DNA of 54,131 nucleotides from an uncultured Bacteroidales bacterium (GCA_937916355.1 CALFTM010000006.1:1-54131), one strand, 5' to 3'. Counted from the stretch's first letter, positions 10,272 through 18,783 are shown. Numbers and translations: made by a program. The notes: generated by a model from the letters alone, not told the origin.

Positions 10272-10314
10272 ATTCACAATGCGAGGTTCGAAAGTCGTTT
10301 GTAAATAAATAAAA

Positions 10315-10704
10315 TTAAACTCTACGTTTTTTAGGTGGTCGGCAACCGTTATGTGGAAGTGGTGTTACGTCAATGATCTCTGTAACCTCGATTCCAGCAC
10401 CGTATACGGTACGGATCGCAGACTCACGACCATTACCCGGACCTTTCACGTAAGCCTTCACCTTTCTCAAACCAAGATCATAAGCTACTTTAGCACAATC
10501 CTGTGCTGCCATTTGTGCTGCGTATGGGGTGTTCTTCTTAGAACCACGGAATCCCATCTTACCAGCTGATGACCACGAAATCACCTGTCCTTCTGAATTT
10601 GTCAAAGAGACAATGATGTTATTGAACGATGAATGAACGTGCAATTGACCGTTTACGTCAACTTTTACTACCTTTTTTTTGGTTGCTACTGCTTTTTTTG
10701 CCAT
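10315..10704 (-). CDS. rpsK: 30S ribosomal protein S11 (uS11)
   Basis: 129 residues, full length. uS11 lines the platform of the 30S subunit near the mRNA exit. The segment KGPGNGRESAIRTV and the C-terminus DVTPLPHNGCRPPKKRRV are diagnostic. The N-terminus is Lys/Ala-rich (MAKKAVATKKKVVK). Order rpsM-rpsK-rpsD is standard. Confidence 0.98.
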   Translation of the reverse strand: MAKKAVATKKKVVKVDVNGQLHVHSSFNNIIVSLTNSEGQVISWSSAGKMGFRGSKKNTPYAAQMAAQDCAKVAYDLGLRKVKAYVKGPGNGRESAIRTVYGAGIEVTEIIDVTPLPHNGCRPPKKRRV

Positions 10705-10736
10705 ATCTTAAATTATATTTATAGCGTTAGCTAACT

Positions 10737-11117
10737 TTACTTAGTTGCTTTTTTCTTATTAGCAACTGTCTTCTTCTTACCCTTACGAGTACGAGCATTA
10801 TTCTTCGTACTTTGACCGCGCAATGGCAAGCCAAGACGGTGACGGATACCTCTGTAGCATCCGATGTCCATCAATCGCTTGATGTTCAATTGCACCTCTG
10901 AACGAAGATCTCCCTCGACCTTGTAACTAGCACCAATAATCTCACGAATTTTTGACGCTTGATCGTCCGTCCAATCCTTTACTTTGATGTCTTTATCGAC
11001 ACCTGCTTCAGCAAGAATCTTATTTGCACTACTGCGACCTATACCATAAATATAGGTCAAACCGATTTCGCCTCTCTTATTCTGAGGCAAATCTACTCCG
11101 ACAATTCTTATAGCCAT
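10737..11117 (-). CDS. rpsM: 30S ribosomal protein S13 (uS13)
   Basis: 126 residues. uS13 sits in the 30S head and contacts the P-site tRNA and the B1 intersubunit bridge. The N-terminus MAIRIVGVDLPQNKR, the helix-two-turn-helix core (YIYGIGRSSANKIL) and the basic tail with GLPLRGQSTKNNARTRKGKKK-like residues identify it. Confidence 0.98.
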   Translation of the reverse strand: MAIRIVGVDLPQNKRGEIGLTYIYGIGRSSANKILAEAGVDKDIKVKDWTDDQASKIREIIGASYKVEGDLRSEVQLNIKRLMDIGCYRGIRHRLGLPLRGQSTKNNARTRKGKKKTVANKKKATK

Positions 11118-11156
11118 ATATTAACTAAAAATTTTCCGCAAAGATAATAAAAATTT

Positions 11157-11273
11157 TTATCCTTGACGTTGCTTGTACTTAGGATTTTTTTTGTTAATCA
11201 CATACAAACGACCCTTTCTTCTAACAATTTTGCATTCTGGGGTACGTTTTTTTAATGAAGCTCTTACTTTCAT
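11157..11273 (-). CDS. rpmJ: 50S ribosomal protein L36 (bL36), zinc-free form
   Basis: A 38-residue frame starting MKVRASLKKRTPECKIVRR and ending NPKYKQRQG, between infA and rpsM, the conserved position. In the common form four ligands (Cys11, Cys14, Cys27, His32) hold a zinc. Here only Cys14 remains (Thr at 11, Tyr near 32), so it is the C-minus form that needs no zinc. Confidence 0.97.
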   Translation of the reverse strand: MKVRASLKKRTPECKIVRRKGRLYVINKKNPKYKQRQG

Positions 11274-11316
11274 ATCTCTATTTCTTTTATATTTCTATCA
11301 AGATTCAAACTCGTAA

Positions 11317-11535
11317 TTACTTGTATCTGAAAGCAATACGACCTTTCGTCAAATCATACGGTGACATTTCGACCCTTACTTTATCTCCCGGAAGAATTTT
11401 AATGTAATGCATTCTCATTTTTCCTGAAATATGAGCAGTAATCTCATGTCCATTCTCCAATTCTACGCGAAACATAGCATTTGACAACGCTTCTACTATC
11501 GTTCCGTCTTGTTCAATCGCTTGTTGTTTTGCCAT
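11317..11535 (-). CDS. infA: Translation initiation factor IF-1
   Basis: 72 residues, the exact family length. It is a single S1/OB-fold RNA-binding domain (MAKQQAIEQDGTIVEALSN, HISGKMRMHYIKILPGDKV, KGRIAFRYK). IF-1 binds the 30S A site and helps IF-2 and IF-3 select the start codon. It follows map by 2 bases. Confidence 0.98.
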   Translation of the reverse strand: MAKQQAIEQDGTIVEALSNAMFRVELENGHEITAHISGKMRMHYIKILPGDKVRVEMSPYDLTKGRIAFRYK

Positions 11536-11537
11536 TT

Positions 11538-12314
11538 TTACTCTTTATTTAAAATTTGCTCGATAAAATCAAAAGACGACAAGATGTCTGCTCCGCCCTT
11601 TCTGACTACGACTGTATGCTCAAAATGTGCAGCGCATCTACCATCTGAAGTTACAACCGTCCATCCGTCATCCTTCATGTACACATTCCTCTTACCCATG
11701 CAAACCATCGGCTCGATCGCTATCGTCATGCCATCCTTCAATTGAGTACCCAAACCTTTCCAACCGTAGTTTGGAACCATAGGCTCCTCATGCATGTTTC
11801 GTCCTATTCCATGACCAACAAACTCCTTTACGACAGAAAATCCATTGCTCTCACAATAAGACTGGATAACATTTCCGACATTTCCCAAACGTACTCCTGC
11901 CCGTACAACTTCGATTGCCTTATACAAAGACTCCTTAGTCACTTTCAGAAGACGCTTAACCTCCGGCTGCACCTCTCCTACACAAAAAGTGTAACACGAA
12001 TCCCCGTGAAAACCATCCTTCAAGACTCCGCAGTCGATCGAAACGACATCTCCATCCTCAAGGGGGCGCATATCCGGAATACCATGGACGACTTGCTCAT
12101 TGACAGAAGCACAAATCGAATTAGGGAATCCCCTGTAACCGAGGAAACTGGGGATAGCCCCATTCGACCTTATGAATTCTTCTGCGATTTCATCCAACCT
12201 CCTCGTCGTAACCCCCGGTCTGATGTGCTTAGCTATTTCAGCAAGCGTTTTTCCGACCAATAAGTTACTGACACGCATCAGTTCGACTTCCTCGTCCGTC
12301 TTCAAATATATCAT
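11538..12314 (-). CDS. map: Methionine aminopeptidase, type I
   Basis: 258 residues. It removes the initiator methionine from nascent proteins. The pita-bread-fold metal ligands are visible: DCGV and the following HGDS (two Asp), GHGIGRNMHEEP (His) and IEPM (Glu), with a last Glu in the FEHT segment near the C-terminus. There is no N-terminal zinc-finger extension, so it is subtype Ia. It lies between secY and infA, as in other Bacteroidota. Confidence 0.97.
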   Translation of the reverse strand: MIYLKTDEEVELMRVSNLLVGKTLAEIAKHIRPGVTTRRLDEIAEEFIRSNGAIPSFLGYRGFPNSICASVNEQVVHGIPDMRPLEDGDVVSIDCGVLKDGFHGDSCYTFCVGEVQPEVKRLLKVTKESLYKAIEVVRAGVRLGNVGNVIQSYCESNGFSVVKEFVGHGIGRNMHEEPMVPNYGWKGLGTQLKDGMTIAIEPMVCMGKRNVYMKDDGWTVVTSDGRCAAHFEHTVVVRKGGADILSSFDFIEQILNKE

Positions 12315-12322
12315 TTCAAATT

Positions 12323-13690
12323 TTAATAAGCAGATAAACCTGAACGACCTTGAATACGTCCAGACTCCATCAACCCATCATAGTGGTTCATCAACAAATG
12401 GCTCTCCACCTGTTGCAAAGTATCCAAACAAACTCCGACAATAATCAAGAGGGAAGTTCCTCCAAAGAATTGAGAGAATTGTGCAGTAACACCACATTTA
12501 GCAGCGATTGCAGGCAAAATTGCTATAATCGCAAGACATATAGAACCCGGAGCAGTAAGACGACTCATGATAGTATCCAAATACTCCGCTGTTTCAGTTC
12601 CCGGTTTTTTCTGCGGAATGAAACCATTGTTTTTCTTCAAGTTATCCGCGATTTTCGTAGGATTTATTGTGATCGCCGTATAAAGATAGGTGAACACAAT
12701 AATCAAGAACGCAATAACGAGATTGTAGAGCCAACCATTCATGTCTGTGAATGATTTATAGAAGAAACCTGCTTCTGCACCATCAGACAACACACCCGGA
12801 GAAAGAATCATTACTGGAATGAACATGATAGCCTGAGCGAAGATGATAGGCATCACACCTGCCGCATTAACCTTCAACGGAATGTAATTTCTTACTCCAC
12901 CATATTGTTTTCCATTCTCAACACGCTTAGCGTAATACACCGGAATCTTTCTAACTCCTTGCACCAAAAGAATTGCAGCACATGCCACAGCGAAAAGCAT
13001 AACAATCTCGATCAAAAATTTGACAAGACCTCCCTGATTCTCTAAGCAAGTGGCAAACTCCTGTGAAATTGCACTTGGGAAACGTGCGATGATACCCACC
13101 AAGATGATGAATGAGATTCCATTACCCACACCTCTGTCGGTAATACGCTCTCCCAACCACATCACAAACATACTTCCCGCACACAAAATAACCATAGAAG
13201 AAACGATGAACCACACTCCCTCTGGGAAAGGTATTTGTTGAGCCTCCATCTGAGTGGAAAGATTGAGCAAATAAGAAGGAGCTTGCAATAACAAGATAAG
13301 CACGGTGACATACCTAGTGTACTGCTGAATCTTCTTATGTCCGCTCTCATCCTGTTGTTTCTTTTGCAATGCAGGCACTGCAATTGTCAACAACTGCATC
13401 ACGATAGAAGCAGAGATGTATGGCATGATTCCGAGCGCAAAAATTGACGCATTCGAGAATGCACCTCCTGAAAACATATCCAGGAGGGCCATAATTCCAC
13501 TTTCTGTCTGATCCCCCATCTGCTCGCTCAATTTAGCCAACGATGCAGGGTCGATGCCAGGAAGAACAACGAAAGAACCAAAACGATAAATCAAAACAAA
13601 CAAGAATGTTATCAATATACGATTACGCAAGTCCTCGATATTGTAGATGTTCCTAATCGTTTTGATGAATTTCCAATCTTTAAATTTCAT
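12323..13690 (-). CDS. secY: Protein translocase subunit SecY
   Basis: 455 residues with about ten transmembrane segments. It forms the channel of the general secretion pathway through the inner membrane. The N-terminal ILITFLFVLIYRFGSFVVLPG, the plug region with GGAFSNASIFALGIMPYISA, and the cytosolic loop ending in TAEYLD before TM9 fit the family. Its ATG overlaps the rplO stop (ATGA), indicating translational coupling. Confidence 0.98.
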   Translation of the reverse strand: MKFKDWKFIKTIRNIYNIEDLRNRILITFLFVLIYRFGSFVVLPGIDPASLAKLSEQMGDQTESGIMALLDMFSGGAFSNASIFALGIMPYISASIVMQLLTIAVPALQKKQQDESGHKKIQQYTRYVTVLILLLQAPSYLLNLSTQMEAQQIPFPEGVWFIVSSMVILCAGSMFVMWLGERITDRGVGNGISFIILVGIIARFPSAISQEFATCLENQGGLVKFLIEIVMLFAVACAAILLVQGVRKIPVYYAKRVENGKQYGGVRNYIPLKVNAAGVMPIIFAQAIMFIPVMILSPGVLSDGAEAGFFYKSFTDMNGWLYNLVIAFLIIVFTYLYTAITINPTKIADNLKKNNGFIPQKKPGTETAEYLDTIMSRLTAPGSICLAIIAILPAIAAKCGVTAQFSQFFGGTSLLIIVGVCLDTLQQVESHLLMNHYDGLMESGRIQGRSGLSAY

Positions 13691-14139
13691 TTCTCGATGA
13701 TTACAACAGAACCACCCTGAGCCTCGATAGCCTCCTTAGCAGAAGCAGAAAAAGCATGAGCAGAAACTGTTAGTTTAGAAGTCAACTTTCCATTGCCTAA
13801 AATCTTCACCAAATCTCTTCCAGAAACAAAACCTGCCTCCTTCAAGACATTGATGTCAATAGCATCAACACCCTTAGCCTCTGCAAGAGCCTGAAGAGTT
13901 GAAACATTAATTGCTTTATACTCTACACGGTTGATGTTCTTAAAACCGAACTTCGGTAAACGGCGTTGCAAAGGCATCTGACCACCCTCGAAACCGATCT
14001 TACGAGAATATCCAGAACGAGACTTTGCACCTTTATGACCACGAGTAGATGTACCTCCAAGACCTGATCCCGGACCACGTCCGATTCTCTTTCTTGTCTT
14101 AGTAGAACCTACCGCTGGTTTCAAATTACTTAAATCCAT
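13687..14139 (-). CDS. rplO: 50S ribosomal protein L15 (uL15)
   Basis: 150 residues with the Gly/Arg-rich N-terminal extension (MDLSNLKPAVGSTKTRKR..GRGPGSGLGGTSTRGHKG) that threads into 23S rRNA. It is a late-assembly protein of the large subunit. It overlaps secY by 4 bases. Confidence 0.98.
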   Translation of the reverse strand: MDLSNLKPAVGSTKTRKRIGRGPGSGLGGTSTRGHKGAKSRSGYSRKIGFEGGQMPLQRRLPKFGFKNINRVEYKAINVSTLQALAEAKGVDAIDINVLKEAGFVSGRDLVKILGNGKLTSKLTVSAHAFSASAKEAIEAQGGSVVIIEK

Positions 14140-14167
14140 TTTCTAAAAAATTTTTACGTTTAAATAA

Positions 14168-14344
14168 TTACTTTTCTACAACTACGAGGTGCTTAACGAT
14201 TTCAACCATTCCACGGATAGAAGGGTTGTCTTCGTGTTCTACAACCGAGTTGATTTTCTTAAGTCCCAAAGCCTCCAAAGTAGCCTTTTGTTGCTTAGGG
14301 CATCCGATTTTACTTCTGACTTGTTTAATTCTTATTGTTGCCAT
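14168..14344 (-). CDS. rpmD: 50S ribosomal protein L30 (uL30)
   Basis: A 58-residue frame, MATIRIKQVRSKIGCPKQQ... to ...VKHLVVVEK. Its length and ferredoxin-like fold signature are typical of bacterial uL30. It lies between rpsE and rplO, the conserved position. Confidence 0.96.
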   Translation of the reverse strand: MATIRIKQVRSKIGCPKQQKATLEALGLKKINSVVEHEDNPSIRGMVEIVKHLVVVEK

Positions 14345-14355
14345 AACTCTTAAGA

Positions 14356-14880
14356 TTAACCTTTAAACACTTTTTCCAAAGATACTCCGCGGTTTTGAGC
14401 AACAGTATAAGCATCACGCAACTCAGACAATGCCAAAATCGTCGCCTTCACCAAGTTGTGAGGATTTGACGAACCTTTAGACTTCGCCAAGACATCTGTC
14501 ACACCTACGCTCTCCAATACAGCACGCATAGCACCTCCGGCTTTCAATCCTGTACCTTGAGAAGCTGGTCTAAGCAATACATTTGCACCACCGAACTTAG
14601 CCTCTTGCTCATGAGGAATAGTTCCCTTCAATACAGGAACCTTAACCAAATTTTTCTTAGCTGCCTCTACACCTTTAGCGATAGCTGCAGTTACTTCACC
14701 TGCCTTACCAAGACCGTAACCTACAACACCATCACCGTTTCCTACAACTACGATAGCTGCGAAACTGAATGTACGACCTCCCTTAGTAACCTTAGTTACA
14801 CGATTAATGGCAACCAAACGGTCTTTCAACTCCATGTCGTTAGTCGACTTTACTTTGTTATTATTCTCTGCCATAATCAT
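14356..14880 (-). CDS. rpsE: 30S ribosomal protein S5 (uS5)
   Basis: 174 residues from the first ATG. A second ATG two codons downstream (14874) would give MAENNNK, closer to relatives. The N-terminal double-stranded RNA-binding domain (RVTKVTKGGRTFSFAAIVVVG) and the C-terminal domain (SVGVTDVLAKSKGSSNPHNL) are both complete. uS5 contributes to decoding accuracy and mRNA unwinding. The first ATG overlaps the rplR stop by one base (TAATG). Confidence 0.97.
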   Translation of the reverse strand: MIMAENNNKVKSTNDMELKDRLVAINRVTKVTKGGRTFSFAAIVVVGNGDGVVGYGLGKAGEVTAAIAKGVEAAKKNLVKVPVLKGTIPHEQEAKFGGANVLLRPASQGTGLKAGGAMRAVLESVGVTDVLAKSKGSSNPHNLVKATILALSELRDAYTVAQNRGVSLEKVFKG

Positions 14881-15239
14881 TAAAATTTAAGTCCACCCTT
14901 ACGAGCAGCATCAGCCAATTCTTGAACTCTACCATGGTAAAGATAACCATTACGATCGAAAACCACCTCTGTGATACCAGCTTCAGCAGCTTTCTTCGCT
15001 AGGATTTCACCAACTTTAGCAGCTTGCTCCTTCTTTGCAACTTTCTCAGTCATACCAAGAGAAGACGCAGCCACCAATGTAACACAACCATTCTCATTGC
15101 TCTTTTCATCATTGATGATTTGAGCGTAGATTTGCTTGTTACTTCTGAAAACAGACAAACGAGGACGACTTGCAGTTCCTGAGATCTTGCCGCGTATGCC
15201 TCTTTTGATCTTTAATCTTCTTTCTATTTTTGAACTCAT
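14880..15239 (-). CDS. rplR: 50S ribosomal protein L18 (uL18)
   Basis: 119 residues, a 5S-rRNA-binding protein of the central protuberance. The N-terminus MSSKIERRLKIKRGIRGKISG, the RPRLSVFRSNKQIYAQIIND segment and the C-terminal FDRNGYLYHGRVQELADAARKGG are typical. It has a good Shine-Dalgarno, AAAGGAG at 15247-15253, 7 bases before the ATG, unlike most neighbours. Confidence 0.97.
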   Translation of the reverse strand: MSSKIERRLKIKRGIRGKISGTASRPRLSVFRSNKQIYAQIINDEKSNENGCVTLVAASSLGMTEKVAKKEQAAKVGEILAKKAAEAGITEVVFDRNGYLYHGRVQELADAARKGGLKF

Positions 15240-15246
15240 AATAAAA

Positions 15247-15253
15247 CTCCTTT
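15247..15253 (-). promoter_or_regulatory. Strong Shine-Dalgarno of rplR
   Basis: AAAGGAG with a 7-base spacer to the rplR ATG. Most genes in this window have no such element. Confidence 0.7.
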
Positions 15254-15260
15254 AATTAAA

Positions 15261-15815
15261 TTACTTAGCACCAGCCGACTTACCAGCCTTACGACGGATC
15301 TGCTCGCCAACGAACTTAACTCCCTTACCTTTATACGGCTCTGGCTTGCGGAATGAACGAATCTTCGCACATACCTGACCCAACAACTGTTTGTCGCAGC
15401 TTTCGAGGATCACCAACGGATTTTGATTTCTTTCACTCTTAGTCTCAATCTTAATCTCGTTTGGCAACTGCAAGAAGATATTATGAGTGTAACCCAAAGC
15501 AAACTCGATAACCTGACCTTGGTTTGACACACGGTAACCTACTCCGACGAGCTCCAACTCCTTCTTGTAACCCTCTGACACACCAATAACCATGTTATTT
15601 ACCAAAGCACGGTACAAACCATGCATTGCACGCATCTGAGGTTCATCTGAAGGACGGCTGAAAGTGATCTCGCCATCGTTGATCTCCATCTTGATGTTCG
15701 GATTGATCTCTTGAGACAACTCACCCTTAGGGCCTTTTACTGTTACTACATTATCCTTGCTAGAAACTGTAACTCCAGCTGGAATACTAATTGGCAATTT
15801 ACCTATTCTTGACAT
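15261..15815 (-). CDS. rplF: 50S ribosomal protein L6 (uL6)
   Basis: 184 residues with two repeated RNA-binding folds. The N-terminus is MSRIGKLPISIPAGV and the C-terminal signature PEPYKGKGVKF is intact. uL6 lies at the base of the L7/L12 stalk beside the factor-binding site. It is preceded by GGAGG (15824-15828) 8 bases before the ATG. Confidence 0.98.
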   Translation of the reverse strand: MSRIGKLPISIPAGVTVSSKDNVVTVKGPKGELSQEINPNIKMEINDGEITFSRPSDEPQMRAMHGLYRALVNNMVIGVSEGYKKELELVGVGYRVSNQGQVIEFALGYTHNIFLQLPNEIKIETKSERNQNPLVILESCDKQLLGQVCAKIRSFRKPEPYKGKGVKFVGEQIRRKAGKSAGAK

Positions 15816-15823
15816 TTAAAAAT

Positions 15824-15828
15824 CCTCC
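15824..15828 (-). promoter_or_regulatory. Strong Shine-Dalgarno of rplF
   Basis: GGAGG on the minus strand, 8 bases from the rplF ATG, in the 15-base gap after rpsH. Confidence 0.65.
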
Positions 15829-15830
15829 AA

Positions 15831-16229
15831 TTAATAGATGTAACATAAAACCTCTCCACCAATCTTCAAGTCGCGAGCCTCCTTGTCGGTCATCACTCCC
15901 TGAGAAGTAGAGATGATTGCAATACCCAAACCGTTCAACACCTTTGGCATATCTTTGTAGCCAACGTACTTACGCAATCCCGGTGTAGAAACTCTCTTCA
16001 ATCCTTTGATGGCGTTAACCTTGTTAACCGGATCATACTTCAAGGCGATCTTGATAGAACCCTTAGTGGTTCCCTCATTCTCGAACTTGTAATTCAAGAT
16101 ATACCCTTTATCGAGCATAATCTTTGTGATTTCCTTCTTCAAATTTGAAGCAGGAACTTCAAGCACTCTGTGTTTTGCTTGAATCGCATTTCTAACTCTC
16201 GTCAGAAAATCTGCTATTGGATCTGTCAT
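15831..16229 (-). CDS. rpsH: 30S ribosomal protein S8 (uS8)
   Basis: 132 residues, typical length. It begins MTDPIADFLTRVRNA and ends with the conserved GIAIISTSQGVMTDKEA...GGEVLCYIY. uS8 is a primary binder of 16S rRNA helix 21 and in E. coli represses the spc operon. Confidence 0.98.
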   Translation of the reverse strand: MTDPIADFLTRVRNAIQAKHRVLEVPASNLKKEITKIMLDKGYILNYKFENEGTTKGSIKIALKYDPVNKVNAIKGLKRVSTPGLRKYVGYKDMPKVLNGLGIAIISTSQGVMTDKEARDLKIGGEVLCYIY

Positions 16230-16291
16230 GATAAAATTTAATTAAATTGATCAGGAACATCCTGACAATATTTAACACTAAATTACTTTAT

Positions 16292-16561
16292 TTACCAGCT
16301 TGCTTTTTTCACGCCCGGAATCAAACCTGCAGAAGCCATCTCTCTGAATTGGATACGAGAGATTCCGAATTGACGCATATAACCCTTAGGTCTACCAGTC
16401 AACTTACAACGGTTGTGCTTACGAACTGGTGAAGAGTTACGAGGGAGAGCTTGCAATCCCTCGTAATCACCCTCAGCCTTCAACTGAGCACGTTTTTCTG
16501 CATATTTGGCGCAAAGCTTTGCTCGTTTCACTTCACGAGCCTTCATTGATTCTTTTGCCAT
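16292..16561 (-). CDS. rpsN: 30S ribosomal protein S14 (uS14), long zinc-free form
   Basis: 89 residues, beginning MAKESMKAREVKR and ending GLIPGVKKASW, with the RNRCKLTGRP-like core as HNRCKLTGRPKGYMRQFGIS. It is the longer C-minus form, without the two CxxC pairs of the 61-residue zinc form. It is a 30S head protein. Confidence 0.97.
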   Translation of the reverse strand: MAKESMKAREVKRAKLCAKYAEKRAQLKAEGDYEGLQALPRNSSPVRKHNRCKLTGRPKGYMRQFGISRIQFREMASAGLIPGVKKASW

Positions 16562-16569
16562 ATACCTAA

Positions 16570-17121
16570 TTACTTTTTAACATTCTTAAAAGGCAATCCA
16601 AACTCTCTCAACAATGCGAAACCTTCCTCGTCAGTCTTGGCTGAAGTCACGAAAGTGATGTTCATACCCAACAACTTTTGGATAGAATCGATGTTGATTT
16701 CAGGGAAGATGATTTGCTCATCAATACCCAAAGTGTAGTTACCCATTCCATCAAACTTAGAGTCGATACCCTTGAAGTCTCTTACACGAGGCAATGAGAC
16801 ACGGATAAGTCTCTCCAAGAACTCATACATCTTCTCTCTACGCAAAGTTACGCGGACACCGATAGGCATACCCTTACGCAACTTGAAGTTAGAGATGTCT
16901 TTTCTAGAGCTAGTAGCAACAGCCTTTTGACCAGTGATTGCAGTCAACTCGTTGATAGCAACCTCAATGATCTTCTTATCAGCAACCGCCTGACCTAAAC
17001 CTTGATTGATAACGATCTTCTCTAGAACAGGAACTTGCATAACTGTCTTATATTGGAATTCCTTCATCAAGGCAGGAACTATACGCTCAGCGTATTCTTT
17101 CTTTAAACTTGCTGTATTCAT
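16570..17121 (-). CDS. rplE: 50S ribosomal protein L5 (uL5)
   Basis: 183 residues from the ATG at 17121 (MNTASLKKEYAERIVPAL), the form expected from relatives. The in-frame TTG at 17130 would sit only 3 bases from the Shine-Dalgarno and is disfavoured. Family signatures include LEKIVINQGLG and ISNFKLRKGMPIGVRVTLR. uL5 binds 5S rRNA and contacts the P-site tRNA. Confidence 0.95.
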   Translation of the reverse strand: MNTASLKKEYAERIVPALMKEFQYKTVMQVPVLEKIVINQGLGQAVADKKIIEVAINELTAITGQKAVATSSRKDISNFKLRKGMPIGVRVTLRREKMYEFLERLIRVSLPRVRDFKGIDSKFDGMGNYTLGIDEQIIFPEINIDSIQKLLGMNITFVTSAKTDEEGFALLREFGLPFKNVKK

Positions 17122-17122
17122 A

Positions 17123-17464
17123 TTAGTCAATTACCTCCTTCCCATCATTCTTTTTACAATAACGAACAGTTTTTCCTTCTTCGTTCTTACGACGACCGAT
17201 ACGAGTACGTACTGGATTCTCATTTCCCAAAGTACTAGGAAGGATATGGCTTAAATTGGAGATATGGATAGGAGCCTCCTCCTTAACGATACCACCTTGA
17301 GGATACTTCGCACTAGGTTTTACGCTCTTAGTCTTGATATTGACACCCTCTACGATAGCCTTATTTTCCTTAACCAATACCTTCAATACAGTACCAGTCT
17401 TCTTTCTATCAGAACCGGTATTTACATAGACGGTATCACCCTTTTTAATATGCAATTTACTCAT
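17123..17464 (-). CDS. rplX: 50S ribosomal protein L24 (uL24)
   Basis: 113 residues with an N-terminal KOW motif (KKGDTVYVNTGSDRKKTGTV) that initiates assembly of the large subunit near the exit tunnel. Its stop lies one base before the chosen rplE start. Confidence 0.97.
   Translation of the reverse strand: MSKLHIKKGDTVYVNTGSDRKKTGTVLKVLVKENKAIVEGVNIKTKSVKPSAKYPQGGIVKEEAPIHISNLSHILPSTLGNENPVRTRIGRRKNEEGKTVRYCKKNDGKEVID
17134..17140 (-). promoter_or_regulatory. Strong Shine-Dalgarno of rplE
   Basis: AAGGAGG, 12 bases before the ATG at 17121. It lies inside the last codons of rplX. Confidence 0.6.
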
Positions 17465-17481
17465 TTTCGTGAAATTTGAAA

Positions 17482-17847
17482 TTAAAGCACTTCAGGTGCC
17501 AATGAAACAATCTTCATGTTAGTGGCACGAAGTTCCCTCGCAACCGGACCGAAAATACGGCTCGCTCTCATTTCGCCAGCAGCATTCAAAAGAACGCAAG
17601 CATTATCATCGAAACGGATGTATGAACCATCTTGACGTCTAATCTCCTTGTGGGTTCTTACAACAACCGCCTTGGAAACCGTACCTTTCTTCATATCACT
17701 TGATGGGATGACATTCTTCACCGTTACCACGATGATGTCCCCAACAGTAGCATAACGCTTACCTGTTCCGCCAAGGACGCGAATACACAACGCTTCCTTT
17801 GCTCCGCTGTTATCAGCTACGACTAATCTTGACTCTTGTTGTATCAT
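17482..17847 (-). CDS. rplN: 50S ribosomal protein L14 (uL14)
   Basis: 121 residues. The start MIQQESRLVVADNSGAKEA and the segment IRRQDGSYIRFDDNACVLLN are highly conserved. uL14 forms an intersubunit bridge and is the docking site of the silencing factor RsfS. Confidence 0.98.
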   Translation of the reverse strand: MIQQESRLVVADNSGAKEALCIRVLGGTGKRYATVGDIIVVTVKNVIPSSDMKKGTVSKAVVVRTHKEIRRQDGSYIRFDDNACVLLNAAGEMRASRIFGPVARELRATNMKIVSLAPEVL

Positions 17848-17849
17848 AC

Positions 17850-18101
17850 TTACTTAGCTCTTTCGATGATTTCTACCAATCTCCATCTCTTAGTTTTACT
17901 CAACGGGCGAGTCTCCATAATTCTTACGACATCACCGATATTACACTCGTTCTTCTCGTCGTGAGCGTGATATTTCTTCGTCTTGTTGACGAACTTTTGA
18001 TAAATAGGATGTTTTTCCTTCCATTTCACAGCAACAGAGATGGTCTTATCCATCTTGTTGCTAGAAACTACACCCTGTCTTTCTTTTCTTAAATTTCTCA
18101 T
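17850..18101 (-). CDS. rpsQ: 30S ribosomal protein S17 (uS17)
   Basis: 83 residues, an OB-fold primary rRNA-binding protein. It begins MRNLRKERQGVVSSNKMDKT and contains DVVRIMETRPLSKTKRWRL. It is two bases upstream of rplN. Confidence 0.97.
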   Translation of the reverse strand: MRNLRKERQGVVSSNKMDKTISVAVKWKEKHPIYQKFVNKTKKYHAHDEKNECNIGDVVRIMETRPLSKTKRWRLVEIIERAK

Positions 18102-18117
18102 TTCTGATCAGGCTCAA

Positions 18118-18312
18118 TTAATTGTTTTTACTTCTGAGACTCAACTCTGTGTTCATACGAGCAATATTCTTACGAATAGCCTTCAACTGAGAAGGATTTT
18201 CCAATGGAGACACGGCATGGTTAAGTTTTAAACGAACCAAATTCTCCTTCTCTGCTGCGATCTTGTCCATCAACTCCTGAGTAGACAAGTCCTTAATTTC
18301 TGACATCTTCAT
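18118..18312 (-). CDS. rpmC: 50S ribosomal protein L29 (uL29)
   Basis: 64 residues forming two long helices (STQELMDKIAAEKENLVRLK, LKAIRKNIARMNTEL). uL29 lies by the tunnel exit, where trigger factor and SRP dock. An alternative ATG lies two codons in (18306). Confidence 0.96.
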   Translation of the reverse strand: MKMSEIKDLSTQELMDKIAAEKENLVRLKLNHAVSPLENPSQLKAIRKNIARMNTELSLRSKNN

Positions 18313-18318
18313 AATTTA

Positions 18319-18753
18319 TTACAAGTTTTGGTTTTGAGCATCAAAATCGCGTCTAACTACAAATTTTGTGGTAACCGGCAACTTTTGAGCAGCCAAACGC
18401 AACGCCTCTTTAGCTACATCAAAAGGAACACCTTCCACCTCTATCACGATACGTCCTGGAGTAACAGGGGCAACGAATCCCTCTGGATTACCTTTACCCT
18501 TACCCATACGCACCTCTGCAGGTTTCTTGGTGATTGGTTTATCAGGGAATATTCTGATCCAAATTTGCCCTTGTCTCTGCATGTAACGGGTAACAGCGAT
18601 ACGGGCAGCCTCGATCTGACGACCGGTGATCCACTTAGACTCCAAGACCTTTATACCGAAAGAACCGAATGCCAATTGGTTTCCGCGTTGTGCGATACCC
18701 TTCATACGACCTTTCTGCTGTCTTCTGAACTTTGTTTTTTTAGGTTGTAACAT
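18319..18753 (-). CDS. rplP: 50S ribosomal protein L16 (uL16)
   Basis: 144 residues. It begins MLQPKKTKFRRQQKGR and has the conserved RMGKGKGNPEGFVAPV loop that reaches the peptidyl-transferase centre. uL16 helps to position A-site tRNA. Confidence 0.98.
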   Translation of the reverse strand: MLQPKKTKFRRQQKGRMKGIAQRGNQLAFGSFGIKVLESKWITGRQIEAARIAVTRYMQRQGQIWIRIFPDKPITKKPAEVRMGKGKGNPEGFVAPVTPGRIVIEVEGVPFDVAKEALRLAAQKLPVTTKFVVRRDFDAQNQNL

Positions 18754-18783
18754 TTTTCCTTAAATCAAATTCGTTTAACAGAA

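Noticed and set aside
17122..17130. TTG start for rplE at 17130
   Set aside because: It leaves only 3 bases after the Shine-Dalgarno; the ATG at 17121 fits relatives and spacing better.
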